This document shows, piece by piece, positions 36,729-44,548 of a stretch of 64,000 nt of DNA. Numbering within the stretch: the stretch's first letter is position 1; every line of letters starts with the position of its first letter. The stretch is from Streptomyces sp. DI166 (lineage in GTDB: Bacteria; Actinomycetota; Actinomycetes; Streptomycetales; Streptomycetaceae), in NCBI RefSeq assembly GCF_900091315.1, contig NZ_FLSP01000008.1, positions 62,001 to 126,000 of the forward strand. The letters are read 5' to 3'. The notes under the pieces were generated by a model that worked only from the letters and a program-made list of their open reading frames with translations, was not told the origin of the DNA and ran no database searches. The position numbers and the translations under genes were made by a program.

Positions 36729-37283
36729 ATGACGATCAACGACGTGTCTCTGACGCATCACGACGGTGAGCAAGCCGCCGCGCTGTTGGAGGAGTTGTGT
36801 GACGTGTATGCGGACGCGTACGGGGTGGAGCCGAGTGACGAGAAGACGGCCGCGTTTCGCCGCAGGGCGGAGAAGCAATTCACACGGCCTGGTTTCGCAC
36901 GGGTGACGGCGCGGGACGAAGGCCGACTGGTCGGGTTTGTCTTCGGCTACACGCTCCCGGCCGGGGATACGCACTGGTGGGGCGGGGTGCAGCCGGAGCC
37001 CACGGCGGAGTTCCTGGAGGAGACCGGGTCGCGGACGTGGGTGCTGTCGGAGATCGAGGTGCGGCGGGCCTGGCAGGGCAGAGGGGTGGGCCGGGCGCTG
37101 CATGACGCGGCGCTGGGCGCGCGGGGTGAGGAGCGGGCGACGCTGGCGACGGGCCCGGACGCTGCGGCGCAGCCGGTGTACGAGTCTTGGGGGTGGCGGC
37201 GGGTGGGCCGGATTCCCGGGGACGAGGGCGACTACTACTCGGCCTACGACTTGTTCGTGCTGGAGCTGCCGGTCAGCCGGTAG
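36729..37283 (+). CDS. GNAT-family N-acetyltransferase
   Basis: 184 residues. The acetyl-CoA site is clear: VLSEIEVRRAWQGRGVGRAL (motif A, QGRGVG), then YESWGWRRVG. The substrate is unknown. ATG 36729 gives a compact protein. Its last 40 bases overlap the convergent regulator gene on the other strand. Confidence 0.85.
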   Translation: MTINDVSLTHHDGEQAAALLEELCDVYADAYGVEPSDEKTAAFRRRAEKQFTRPGFARVTARDEGRLVGFVFGYTLPAGDTHWWGGVQPEPTAEFLEETGSRTWVLSEIEVRRAWQGRGVGRALHDAALGARGEERATLATGPDAAAQPVYESWGWRRVGRIPGDEGDYYSAYDLFVLELPVSR

Positions 37284-38836
37284 TGGGTCAGCAGGTCGTC
37301 GAGTGTGCGGACGGCCCCGCTGCGCTGCCAGGGGGTGAGGGCGGTGCGGAGGTCGGCGATGCGCTGGGTGATGCGCGGGGAGCGGTTGACGCCGGAGATG
37401 CGGGCGATGTCGCCGACGATGGTGCTGGCCTCGGCGATGTCGCCCTGCTGGAGGTGGGCCTGGCTCTGCAGGGCGAGGGTGTGGGCGTAGTTGTGCACGT
37501 TGGTGGGGTCGATCATGGGCAGTGAGGTGCGGGCGGCTGCCAGGGCCTTCTCGGGGGTGCCCAGGACGAGGGCGCATTCGGCGCTGGTGCCCCAGTAGAA
37601 GGACTCGTCGTAGAAGTACCACCAGGAGGCGTGTGGGGTGCCGGCAGCCATGTCGCGCACGGCGGCGTGTTCCTGTTCGAGGGCGCGGTGGGCATTGTCG
37701 GGCTGCTGGGCGGCGGCGAAGGCGCGAGCGGCGACGTCGGCGGCGTAGCCGAGGGCGGCCGGGCTTTCGGTCTGGGCGGCCCAGGCCTGGGCGGCGATGG
37801 CGTGGTCGATGCCGACGCGGGGTTTGTTCTGCCAGGTGGCGAGCTGGCTCATGGTGCACAGGACGTAGGTGACGAGTTCGGTGTTCTCGGCGTCGTGGGC
37901 GGCGGTGCGGGCGTCGTCGTAGTAGTACTGGGCGGCCCGGTAGTCGCCGAGGTTGTACAGCTGCCAGCCGACCATCTGGCTGAGCTCGGCGTACACGGTC
38001 AGCACCCGGGGGCGGAGGTCTTCAGGGGCGCTGGCCACGAGGTCCGCGACGACTTGGCGTTGGGCGAGGGCGGTCTGCAGGGCGATCTGCGGGCCGAGGA
38101 CGTCGCCCTGGCGGCGGTAGTGCTGCAGGACGCGTTCGGCGTGGGTAATGGTGGCCAGGTCCAGGCGGCTGGGGTCGTCGAGAACGGCGGCGACGCGGTC
38201 GCGTTCGTCGGCGTCGGCGATGTCCAGCAGCGGGGCCGCGGCAGCCACGGTGAGCGCGGTGCTGATCTTCAGGAGCAGTTCGCGGCGGTTGAGCCCGGGA
38301 TTGGCCTGCTGTGCCCACATGATCAGTGCCTGTGCCAGTTCCTCGAAGCGTACGTCGTGCAGCCGGTGGACCAGGATGCCGGCCAGCTGCGGGGTGAGTA
38401 AGAGCGGTTCGGCGGCCAGGCCGTCCAAGAGGTCGGCGCCAGCTGCGGGGCCGGGGCTTGCTGGGGTCGGTGGCGGGTGTGGCGGCGGGTGGCCGTGGTT
38501 GGGGAGGTCGGCGAGCAGGTCGGCCACGGAGCATTCGTAGAGCTGGGCGAGCCGGTCCAGGGTGTCGAGCGAGGGGGCGTGCCCGGTGCTGGCGGGCCAG
38601 AGTTCCCAGGTGGAGATGTTCTTGAAGGTCTTGGGGTCGTCCGGCCACCGCTGGTTCCACAACTCGGCGACCTGGCGCTGGCTCAGGCCGCGGGCCAGCC
38701 GGGGCGCCACGCGGGCGTTGACCCGGTAGCGGTGCCGGACTGCGGCAGCCGCCTCGGGCCAGGTCTTGCCGGCCGCCCGCAGCTCGGTGGCGAACTGCAC
38801 CTGTTCCTGCCTGCGGCTCCGGGGTCTTGCTGCCAC
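37244..38836 (-). CDS. XRE-type regulator with TPR-like C-terminal region
   Basis: 530 residues, GTG start behind AGAGGGGG. The N-terminal region contains a helix-turn-helix (about 48-110: LSQRQVAELWNQRW, then TLDRLAQLYECSVADLL). The rest is a long helical TPR-like repeat region (LYNLGDYRAAQYYYDDARTA). This architecture is common in Streptomyces cluster-situated regulators. It is divergent from the five-gene operon starting at 39078, its most likely target. Confidence 0.78.
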   Translation of the reverse strand: MAARPRSRRQEQVQFATELRAAGKTWPEAAAAVRHRYRVNARVAPRLARGLSQRQVAELWNQRWPDDPKTFKNISTWELWPASTGHAPSLDTLDRLAQLYECSVADLLADLPNHGHPPPHPPPTPASPGPAAGADLLDGLAAEPLLLTPQLAGILVHRLHDVRFEELAQALIMWAQQANPGLNRRELLLKISTALTVAAAAPLLDIADADERDRVAAVLDDPSRLDLATITHAERVLQHYRRQGDVLGPQIALQTALAQRQVVADLVASAPEDLRPRVLTVYAELSQMVGWQLYNLGDYRAAQYYYDDARTAAHDAENTELVTYVLCTMSQLATWQNKPRVGIDHAIAAQAWAAQTESPAALGYAADVAARAFAAAQQPDNAHRALEQEHAAVRDMAAGTPHASWWYFYDESFYWGTSAECALVLGTPEKALAAARTSLPMIDPTNVHNYAHTLALQSQAHLQQGDIAEASTIVGDIARISGVNRSPRITQRIADLRTALTPWQRSGAVRTLDDLLTHYRLTGSSSTNKS

Positions 38837-39077
38837 CCAGCCCCCTCTCGGCCGTGTGTGGATCGCACCTTGTTCAGCACGGTAGCGCGGCGCGGGGCGC
38901 GTCAACACGCGTGCGTTCTTTCCCGGTTGAACCGGGAGATCCCGGCCTCATGTTGGCGGCTGGACGGGATGGCCCTGCGTGCTGCGACGGCGCAACAGTT
39001 GAGGCTCTGCTTCACTAGCGAACTTGGTTCGCGGTGTCGCCCGTTCCCGCCGACGTGCCTCGAGGTGATGCAGCGTC

Positions 39078-39527
39078 ATGCGTCTGACTACCCATACCGA
39101 TCCGGGCCTGACTCAGGCCGGTTCCTCCTCCGCCACGGTCCGGGCCCTGGAGATAAGCATCGCTACGGACAGGGCGGTGGTCGCCGAGGTACGGCACTCG
39201 GTGCGGGCGACGCTGACGTCCTGGGGTGCAGGCGCCATCGCCGACGACATGGCGGTCGTGGCGTCCGAGCTGGCCTCCAACGCGCTCAAGCACGCTGGCA
39301 GTGAGGCCACCGTGCGGTTGCAGCTGGTGGAGGGCCAGGCGCTGCTGGAGGTCGATGACAGCTCCATGCAGCGGCCGGTACCGCGCCGGGTCGGCGCGGA
39401 GGTCGAGGAGGGCCGCGGCCTGTTCCTGGTGCAGGCCCTGGCCGCCGCGTGGGGCTGGAGATATCGCGAGGGCGGCGGCAAGACAGTGTGGGCGTCGCTT
39501 CCCGCACCCGCAGGGTGTGTGGCATGA
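39078..39527 (+). CDS. HATPase_c (RsbW-like) ATP-binding protein
   Basis: 149 residues. It is an anti-sigma-kinase-type GHKL domain: N-box ELASNALKHA, a degenerate G1 (DDSS in place of DxGxG) and G2 EEGRGLFLVQALA. It may bind ATP and a partner regulator; the weak G1 questions kinase activity. It is the first gene of a run of five genes with four-base ATGA or GTGA overlaps. Confidence 0.8.
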   Translation: MRLTTHTDPGLTQAGSSSATVRALEISIATDRAVVAEVRHSVRATLTSWGAGAIADDMAVVASELASNALKHAGSEATVRLQLVEGQALLEVDDSSMQRPVPRRVGAEVEEGRGLFLVQALAAAWGWRYREGGGKTVWASLPAPAGCVA

Positions 39528-40015
39528 CAGCGTCTGCCAGCGGCAGCGGGCCGCTGACCACCGCCGGCGCGCGGCCGGGGTTCTGGTGCGAGTGCCTGCT
39601 GACCTCGGCGGAATCGGACAGCACAGTGCTGGTCGGTTCCTTCGACGCCTATGCCGCCCGCGATGCGGTGCGCTGGATCCGCATCGCCGTGCGCATGTTG
39701 GTCTCCGTGGTCGACGCGGCCGAGGCCGAGCCGGTCCACGAGTGGCTGCTGTTCGGTTCGAATCCCACCGCCGCCGCGCTGGAGCGCGGCGAGCCGTTCG
39801 CCATCGCGCTGCGGCACGAGCAGCTGCGGCTGGTCTGGAGTGCGCGGCCCGTCGGCTTCCTGCCGCTGGCCCACCGCACCGGCCGCGCGCTGCCGCCGTG
39901 CGCGCTGGAGTGGTCCCAGCCCGCCGCACTGCGGGCGGCCCTGACGGCTTCGCAGAACACCATCTGCCCGCAGGCCGCTGACGCGGCCTGCCGAGTGCGA
40001 AGGAGTCATTCGTGA
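39524..40015 (+). CDS. protein of unknown function
   Basis: 163 residues, not recognised. It is soluble, with a central helical and strand mix (FDAYAARDAVRWIRIAVRML, then LRHEQLRLVWSARPVGFLPL). It overlaps the HATPase gene by ATGA and the kinase gene by GTGA, so it is translated in step with both and may be their partner. Confidence 0.65.
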   Translation: MTASASGSGPLTTAGARPGFWCECLLTSAESDSTVLVGSFDAYAARDAVRWIRIAVRMLVSVVDAAEAEPVHEWLLFGSNPTAAALERGEPFAIALRHEQLRLVWSARPVGFLPLAHRTGRALPPCALEWSQPAALRAALTASQNTICPQAADAACRVRRSHS

Positions 40016-41226
40016 GCACAGCCGCAGCACGTACCTCCCCAGGGCCGGTGCCGGACGTGGCCGAGGTCTTCGCCTTCGCCCAGGACGAGATCCGCTCGGC
40101 CGCCGCCGAACTGTGGCCCGGCGCCCGCGTGGAGCTGTCCTCCCACATCCCGAGCGTCACCGGCTACGTGCACCGCATCCGGGTGGGCGGCCGGGAGCTG
40201 TACGCCAAGCACTCCTTCCTGGGGATGTCGCTGGTGTCGATCCTGCATGGCGTTGCCGGTGACTGGGCCGAGGTGCAGCGCGCCCAGGCCGTGTATGTCC
40301 AGCGGCCGGATGCGCTGCTGGTGCGGGAGGCCGCGCAGCTGCGGCTGCTGGCCGACCTGGGCAGGCCCCGGGTGTGCGAGGTCGCCGGCCTTGCACGCGG
40401 GGTGCTGTTCACCGCGCCGGTGCCCGGGCCGACGCTGGCCGCCCTGCTGTTACGGGATCCGACGAGCACGGCCGGGTTGTTCGAGGCCGTCTTCACCGAC
40501 CTGCACCGGCTGCACCGCTCGCGGACCGCCCAGCGGCTGGCCCCGGCCGGGACGATCTCCGAGCGGAGTGTGGCGGCGACGTTCCAGCGGAAGTTCAACG
40601 GCATCAGCGGCCAGACCTACCTCACCCGCCTGGGCGCCGAGCAGTGCACCGAGGCCGAGCAGGCCGAGGTGGCCGCGCTGCTACGAGCGGTGGTCGCCCG
40701 GCTGCACCGGATGAGGCCGACCGCGCTCGCGCCGGGCCAGGCCGTGCTGACATACGGCGATCTCAAGCCCGAGCACCTGGTGTTTCCCGACGGGCCCGGC
40801 GGGCGGCCGGTCCTCATCGATCCCAGCCTGTTGAGGGCGAGGGCCTCGGTGGACGCCGCCAAGCTGACCAGCCGCACCGTACTCCTGCTCGCCTCCGCCC
40901 GCCCCGGCGCCACGGCAGCCGAGCAGATCGCGGACGGGCTCGGGGCGTTCGCCGAGCAGCGGATGCGGGCGATGGCGCCCAAGGCGGCCCGCTCGTGGCT
41001 GCGCGAGCTGCTGATCGTGTGGCTGATGGACACCGTCAACATCCTCACCACCTTCCTGTCGGCCCCGGCCACGCTGCCACTGCCACCGCGCGGGCGCCCC
41101 CTGGTGGAGCGGGCGGTGGCGGTGTGCACCATGACCGACCGCATCAGCACCGCTCTGGGCAGCGGGTTGGACGCGCACCGCGTGTGGGACACCGCACTGG
41201 GCGAGACCAAGGCGGTGGCCGGATGA
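40012..41226 (+). CDS. aminoglycoside-phosphotransferase-like (APH) kinase
   Basis: 404 residues, GTG start. The fold is APH/choline-kinase-like: the catalytic loop is YGDLKPEHLVF (Asp, usually HGDxxxxN; here His replaces Asn) and the metal motif is VLIDPSLL. The N-lobe contains GRELYAKHSFLG with the ATP-binding Lys. A small molecule is the likely substrate, but resistance need not be its role. It is the third of five coupled genes. Confidence 0.72.
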   Translation: MSTAAARTSPGPVPDVAEVFAFAQDEIRSAAAELWPGARVELSSHIPSVTGYVHRIRVGGRELYAKHSFLGMSLVSILHGVAGDWAEVQRAQAVYVQRPDALLVREAAQLRLLADLGRPRVCEVAGLARGVLFTAPVPGPTLAALLLRDPTSTAGLFEAVFTDLHRLHRSRTAQRLAPAGTISERSVAATFQRKFNGISGQTYLTRLGAEQCTEAEQAEVAALLRAVVARLHRMRPTALAPGQAVLTYGDLKPEHLVFPDGPGGRPVLIDPSLLRARASVDAAKLTSRTVLLLASARPGATAAEQIADGLGAFAEQRMRAMAPKAARSWLRELLIVWLMDTVNILTTFLSAPATLPLPPRGRPLVERAVAVCTMTDRISTALGSGLDAHRVWDTALGETKAVAG

Positions 41227-42158
41227 CCCGCACACCCACCGTGGACGTGGTCGGCATCGTCGGAGCGGGCGCGATCGGCCAAGCCGTGGCCACCACGCTG
41301 TGCACGACCGGCTTCTGCCACCGCCTGCTGATCGCCAGCCGCTCCCCGGAGCAGGCCGCCGCCCTGGCCGCGGACATCGACGACATGCGGCAGGCCACCG
41401 CCTCACCTGTGCACCCCCACGCCGGCCGCGTGGCCGACCTGGCCGACTGCCAGGCAGTGGTCATCGCCGTGCGTGCCTCATTCACCAACCCCCGAAGGGC
41501 CGACGTCCGCATGGGAGGCGCGGTCGCCAACGCACCCGCCATCGGCCAGCTGGCCGCCGCGCTGCACGGCTATCCGGGCACGGTGCTGGTGGTGACCAAC
41601 CCGGTCGACGTGATGAGCAGGCTGTTCGCCGAACTCTCCGGCTGCGACCGGGTATTCGGCATCGGCTCGAACCTGGACAGCGCCCGCTACCGGGCCGCCC
41701 TCGCCCGCCATCTGCACGTCCCAGCCGCCGCGGTGGCAGGGCACGTGATCGGCGAGCACGGGGACGCCGCCGTGGTGTGCGCCTCGGCCACCACCGTCAA
41801 CGACCAGCGGGTCCCGCTGCCACTGCAGCAGCTCCGGGACGAGCTCGCCACCAGGGCCGGACGGATCAGTGCGGGCATCGGCCGCACCCGTTCCGGGCCC
41901 GCCGGCGCCGTGCTCTCCGCCCTGCGCAAGTCGCTCGCGGTGGACGACGGGATCGAGGAGCTGTCCGCCCCGCATGGGGGCGGCTGGCTGGGAATTCCGT
42001 TGCGCTTCACCCAGGGCCAGCCCGTAGCGTGCCTGCCCTCCCTCGACGCGGCCGAGCAGCGGCAGTTCACCGCAGCCGACACCAAGCTCCGCACCGCCTA
42101 CCAGGCCGTGCGGTCCCTGCCCGAACTTCAATCTCCCGACAGCGAAAGGGCTTCATGA
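41223..42158 (+). CDS. lactate/malate dehydrogenase-like oxidoreductase
   Basis: 311 residues, about normal length. The NAD-binding GIVGAGAIGQAVA, VTNPVDVMS and catalytic-His motif GEHGDA mark the LDH/MDH family. The substrate-loop Arg region is atypical (FTNPRRADVRMG), so the substrate may be an unusual 2-hydroxyacid. It is coupled to neighbours by ATGA overlaps on both sides. Confidence 0.8.
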   Translation: MTRTPTVDVVGIVGAGAIGQAVATTLCTTGFCHRLLIASRSPEQAAALAADIDDMRQATASPVHPHAGRVADLADCQAVVIAVRASFTNPRRADVRMGGAVANAPAIGQLAAALHGYPGTVLVVTNPVDVMSRLFAELSGCDRVFGIGSNLDSARYRAALARHLHVPAAAVAGHVIGEHGDAAVVCASATTVNDQRVPLPLQQLRDELATRAGRISAGIGRTRSGPAGAVLSALRKSLAVDDGIEELSAPHGGGWLGIPLRFTQGQPVACLPSLDAAEQRQFTAADTKLRTAYQAVRSLPELQSPDSERAS

Positions 42159-43288
42159 ACACCGTCACCGCGACGCGGCTGCATGCCGCGGACGTCAACA
42201 TCACGATGGTCAGCAACACCCCCGCGGTCACCGACTACGCGCGCCGCTACTTCGGCCCGTGGTGGAACGCCTTCGAGGTGCTGCCCGCCAGCGTGTGCGC
42301 CACCCCGGTGGTCTTCGCCGACGTCGACGCCGACCAGTACGCCACACTCCAGGCCCTGGTGGAGACGTGCCCGCACGAGGAGACCACCTACGCCAAGGCC
42401 GCCACACTCGTGGCCCGCGACACCGAGGGCACGATCACCGCGGTCAGCTCCACACAGCAGCTCGCCTACCGGCACGAGCCAGCCAACGGCCGCCTGTCCG
42501 TGATCGGCACCGAGAGCGAGCCCGTGGCGCTGGCCGCCGCACGAATCGCCCGGGACGCCATGCGCGGCCTGCTGCTGCGGGACGGCTGGACACTGCTGCA
42601 CGCCTCCGCCGTCACCGACAACAACTGCCGCACCGTGCTGACCTTCGGCGAAAAGGGTGCGGGCAAGACCACCACCGCACTCGCCCTGGCGAACCTTGGC
42701 TGGCAGCTGCTGGCCAACGACCGGATCTTCGTCCGACCGGACGAGGGCGGGCAACTGCACGTACTGCCCTGGCCGTCGGCCGCCGCGATCGGCCTCGGTC
42801 TGCTGGACGCGCTGGGCTGGCACGACGTCGCCCGCAAGCGCCTTGAGGCCGGCGAGGCCCTCCACCCCACCCAGCACCCGGACGTCACCGACGCTGTTCT
42901 GGCCGGGCGGCGCGAACCGCTGTGGGAACCCGGCGGCAAGCGCGAACGCAAGGTGCAGGTCTACCCCGACCAGTTCGCCGACTGGTTCGGCCTCAAGCTG
43001 GCCACCGGCGGCCTCGCCCAGGCCGTGCTCTTCCCGCGGATCCGGCGGGACGCCCCCCCAGCCGTCGAAGGCTGCCGCCGCACGCTCAGCGACGCCGACT
43101 TCATGCACGGCGCGACCGAGGACCGCTACGCCGACATCCTCGGCCTCGCCCCGGCCGGCGGCAGCGGCAGCAGCGACGCCCGACAAAGCGTGGCCTACCA
43201 CCTGGAGAAGCTGCCCCAGCACACCGTGGTCCTCGGCCATGACCTGGCGGCCAACGCCGCCTTCCTCCACCAGCTGCTCAGCGAGTAG
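42155..43288 (+). CDS. HPr-kinase/phosphorylase-like P-loop protein
   Basis: 377 residues. The C-terminal half matches HprK: LLHASAV, then the P-loop GEKGAGKT (165-172) and ANDR with Asp189. The N-terminal about 140 residues are unlike HPr kinase. Homologues of this kind phosphorylate Ser in proteins or peptides, some within peptide natural-product clusters. No HPr or precursor peptide gene is adjacent. It is the last gene of the five-gene run; a terminator hairpin follows at 43299. Confidence 0.75.
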   Translation: MNTVTATRLHAADVNITMVSNTPAVTDYARRYFGPWWNAFEVLPASVCATPVVFADVDADQYATLQALVETCPHEETTYAKAATLVARDTEGTITAVSSTQQLAYRHEPANGRLSVIGTESEPVALAAARIARDAMRGLLLRDGWTLLHASAVTDNNCRTVLTFGEKGAGKTTTALALANLGWQLLANDRIFVRPDEGGQLHVLPWPSAAAIGLGLLDALGWHDVARKRLEAGEALHPTQHPDVTDAVLAGRREPLWEPGGKRERKVQVYPDQFADWFGLKLATGGLAQAVLFPRIRRDAPPAVEGCRRTLSDADFMHGATEDRYADILGLAPAGGSGSSDARQSVAYHLEKLPQHTVVLGHDLAANAAFLHQLLSE

Positions 43289-43298
43289 CCCGAGGCCC

Positions 43299-43330
43299 CC
43301 GCCGGGCGCTGCCCTCCCCGCGCCCGGCGG
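43299..43330 (+). terminator. stem-loop terminator after the five-gene operon
   Basis: An 11-base perfect GC stem (CCGCCGGGCGC with its complement) closes a 10-base loop, 11 bases after the last stop. There is no T tract, as is usual in Streptomyces. Confidence 0.7.
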
Positions 43331-43474
43331 GACGCACTCCGCCGACCCCCGGTCTTGACGTAGAAGGGCAGCGGGAAGCGGCGGAGCCACAAGGGGCGGG
43401 CGGCGGAGCAACCCCGCCCCCCGCCCGCCCCGCTCATGCACACAGACACAACCGCCGCATCGAACAACCGCCCG

Positions 43475-43984
43475 TCAGGGCCGTCCCGGCGGGGCCGGCC
43501 GCCCGTACACCTGAAGGCGCTCAAGCAGCGCAGCCACGCTCTCGCCCTGCCGACGGTAGAACGGCCGCTCCAAGGACCCGGCCATCGTGTGGTCGACCAT
43601 CATGGTGGCGAAGAACGCAGACACCCTCGCTGGCGGTGGGAGCAGCCCCGCCCCCATCCACTGCCTGCCCTCGCCCGGCCGGTTGGGGTCGTACTGGGTG
43701 TGGACGCGCCAGCCCGAGACCGAATTCCACCAAAGGCAGAGTTCCTCCAGGCCCGGACCGTAGTGCCGGGTGGTGAACTCGAAGGGGATCTCGATATGCC
43801 CGTCCGCCTCGCCATCGAAGTCGTCGGGCGATGGGTCCGGAGGGATGCTGTAGCCGGTGGCCGGGATCCCTTCCTTCACCAACTGGGCGACGACCGCGGC
43901 CCTGTAGTGCCTGTTTCTGAACCTCACGTGGGGATCGCACGCCGCGGTAGCGAACCACTGTGACTTCCAGTTGGCAGACGGCAA
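43475..43984 (-). CDS. DUF6292-like protein
   Basis: 169 residues. The core LWWNSVSGWRVHTQYD, then QWMGAGLLPPPARVSAFFATM resembles the DUF6292 family of small Streptomyces proteins. The family match was recognised by eye only. The start is uncertain; an internal GTG closer to the domain is possible. It lies convergent to the preceding operon. Confidence 0.55.
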   Translation of the reverse strand: MPSANWKSQWFATAACDPHVRFRNRHYRAAVVAQLVKEGIPATGYSIPPDPSPDDFDGEADGHIEIPFEFTTRHYGPGLEELCLWWNSVSGWRVHTQYDPNRPGEGRQWMGAGLLPPPARVSAFFATMMVDHTMAGSLERPFYRRQGESVAALLERLQVYGRPAPPGRP

Positions 43985-44096
43985 ACGGCGTCGAAGACGT
44001 CGGGCCCGCAGCCCGACGATAAGTCCTAATCGCCCTGCGCGGGAACCGTTGCATCTCGTAGTGTGTCTACTATCGGTGAGTGCGTAGGCACCGGGG

Positions 44097-44543
44097 GTGA
44101 AGCGGGTGAATCCGGTTTCGGTGGGACTGCTGGCTGCTTTGGCGGGTGGCGCTGGTGGTGAAGTCGGGCGGCAGGCATGGGCAGGGCTGAGCGCACTGGT
44201 GAGGCGTCCATTTCAGCGCGGCCAGGACGCCGCGGTTGGCCGAGCGGTGAGTTCGGGGGAGGCTGAGCTGGCCAGACTGGAGCATGCACCGGCGGATCCG
44301 GCACGCGCTCAGGCACTGAGCACCGCCCTGGCGGTGCGGGCTGCCCTCGACCCGGACTTCCAGACAGGGCTGCAGCGATGGCTTGAGCAGGCGAGGCTGG
44401 TGCGCACTGGTGACGGCGAGGTGCACAACGAGATCAAGGGCGGCACCTTTCACGGACCGGCTGTGCTTGGCCGGGACTTCTCCGGAGTCTCCTTCACCAC
44501 TCCGCCTCCAACCACCCCCAGCTCGCCGCCGACGGATGACTGA
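44097..44543 (+). CDS. small partner protein of a STAND ATPase
   Basis: 148 residues. A helical N-terminal part with a Gly/Ala hydrophobic start (VSVGLLAALAGGAGG) is followed by GEVHNEIKGGTFHGPAVLGR and a Pro/Ser/Thr tail. The tail ends five bases before the large NB-ARC gene, and a related segment (NQIHDGVYFGWVIQGRNVS) starts that protein. They probably act together. The function is unknown. Confidence 0.65.
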   Translation: MKRVNPVSVGLLAALAGGAGGEVGRQAWAGLSALVRRPFQRGQDAAVGRAVSSGEAELARLEHAPADPARAQALSTALAVRAALDPDFQTGLQRWLEQARLVRTGDGEVHNEIKGGTFHGPAVLGRDFSGVSFTTPPPTTPSSPPTDD

Positions 44544-44548
44544 CCGGG

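Noticed and set aside
42155..43600. Lasso-peptide or other RiPP cluster suggested by the HprK-like gene
   Set aside because: No precursor peptide, B protease or cyclase gene was found nearby.
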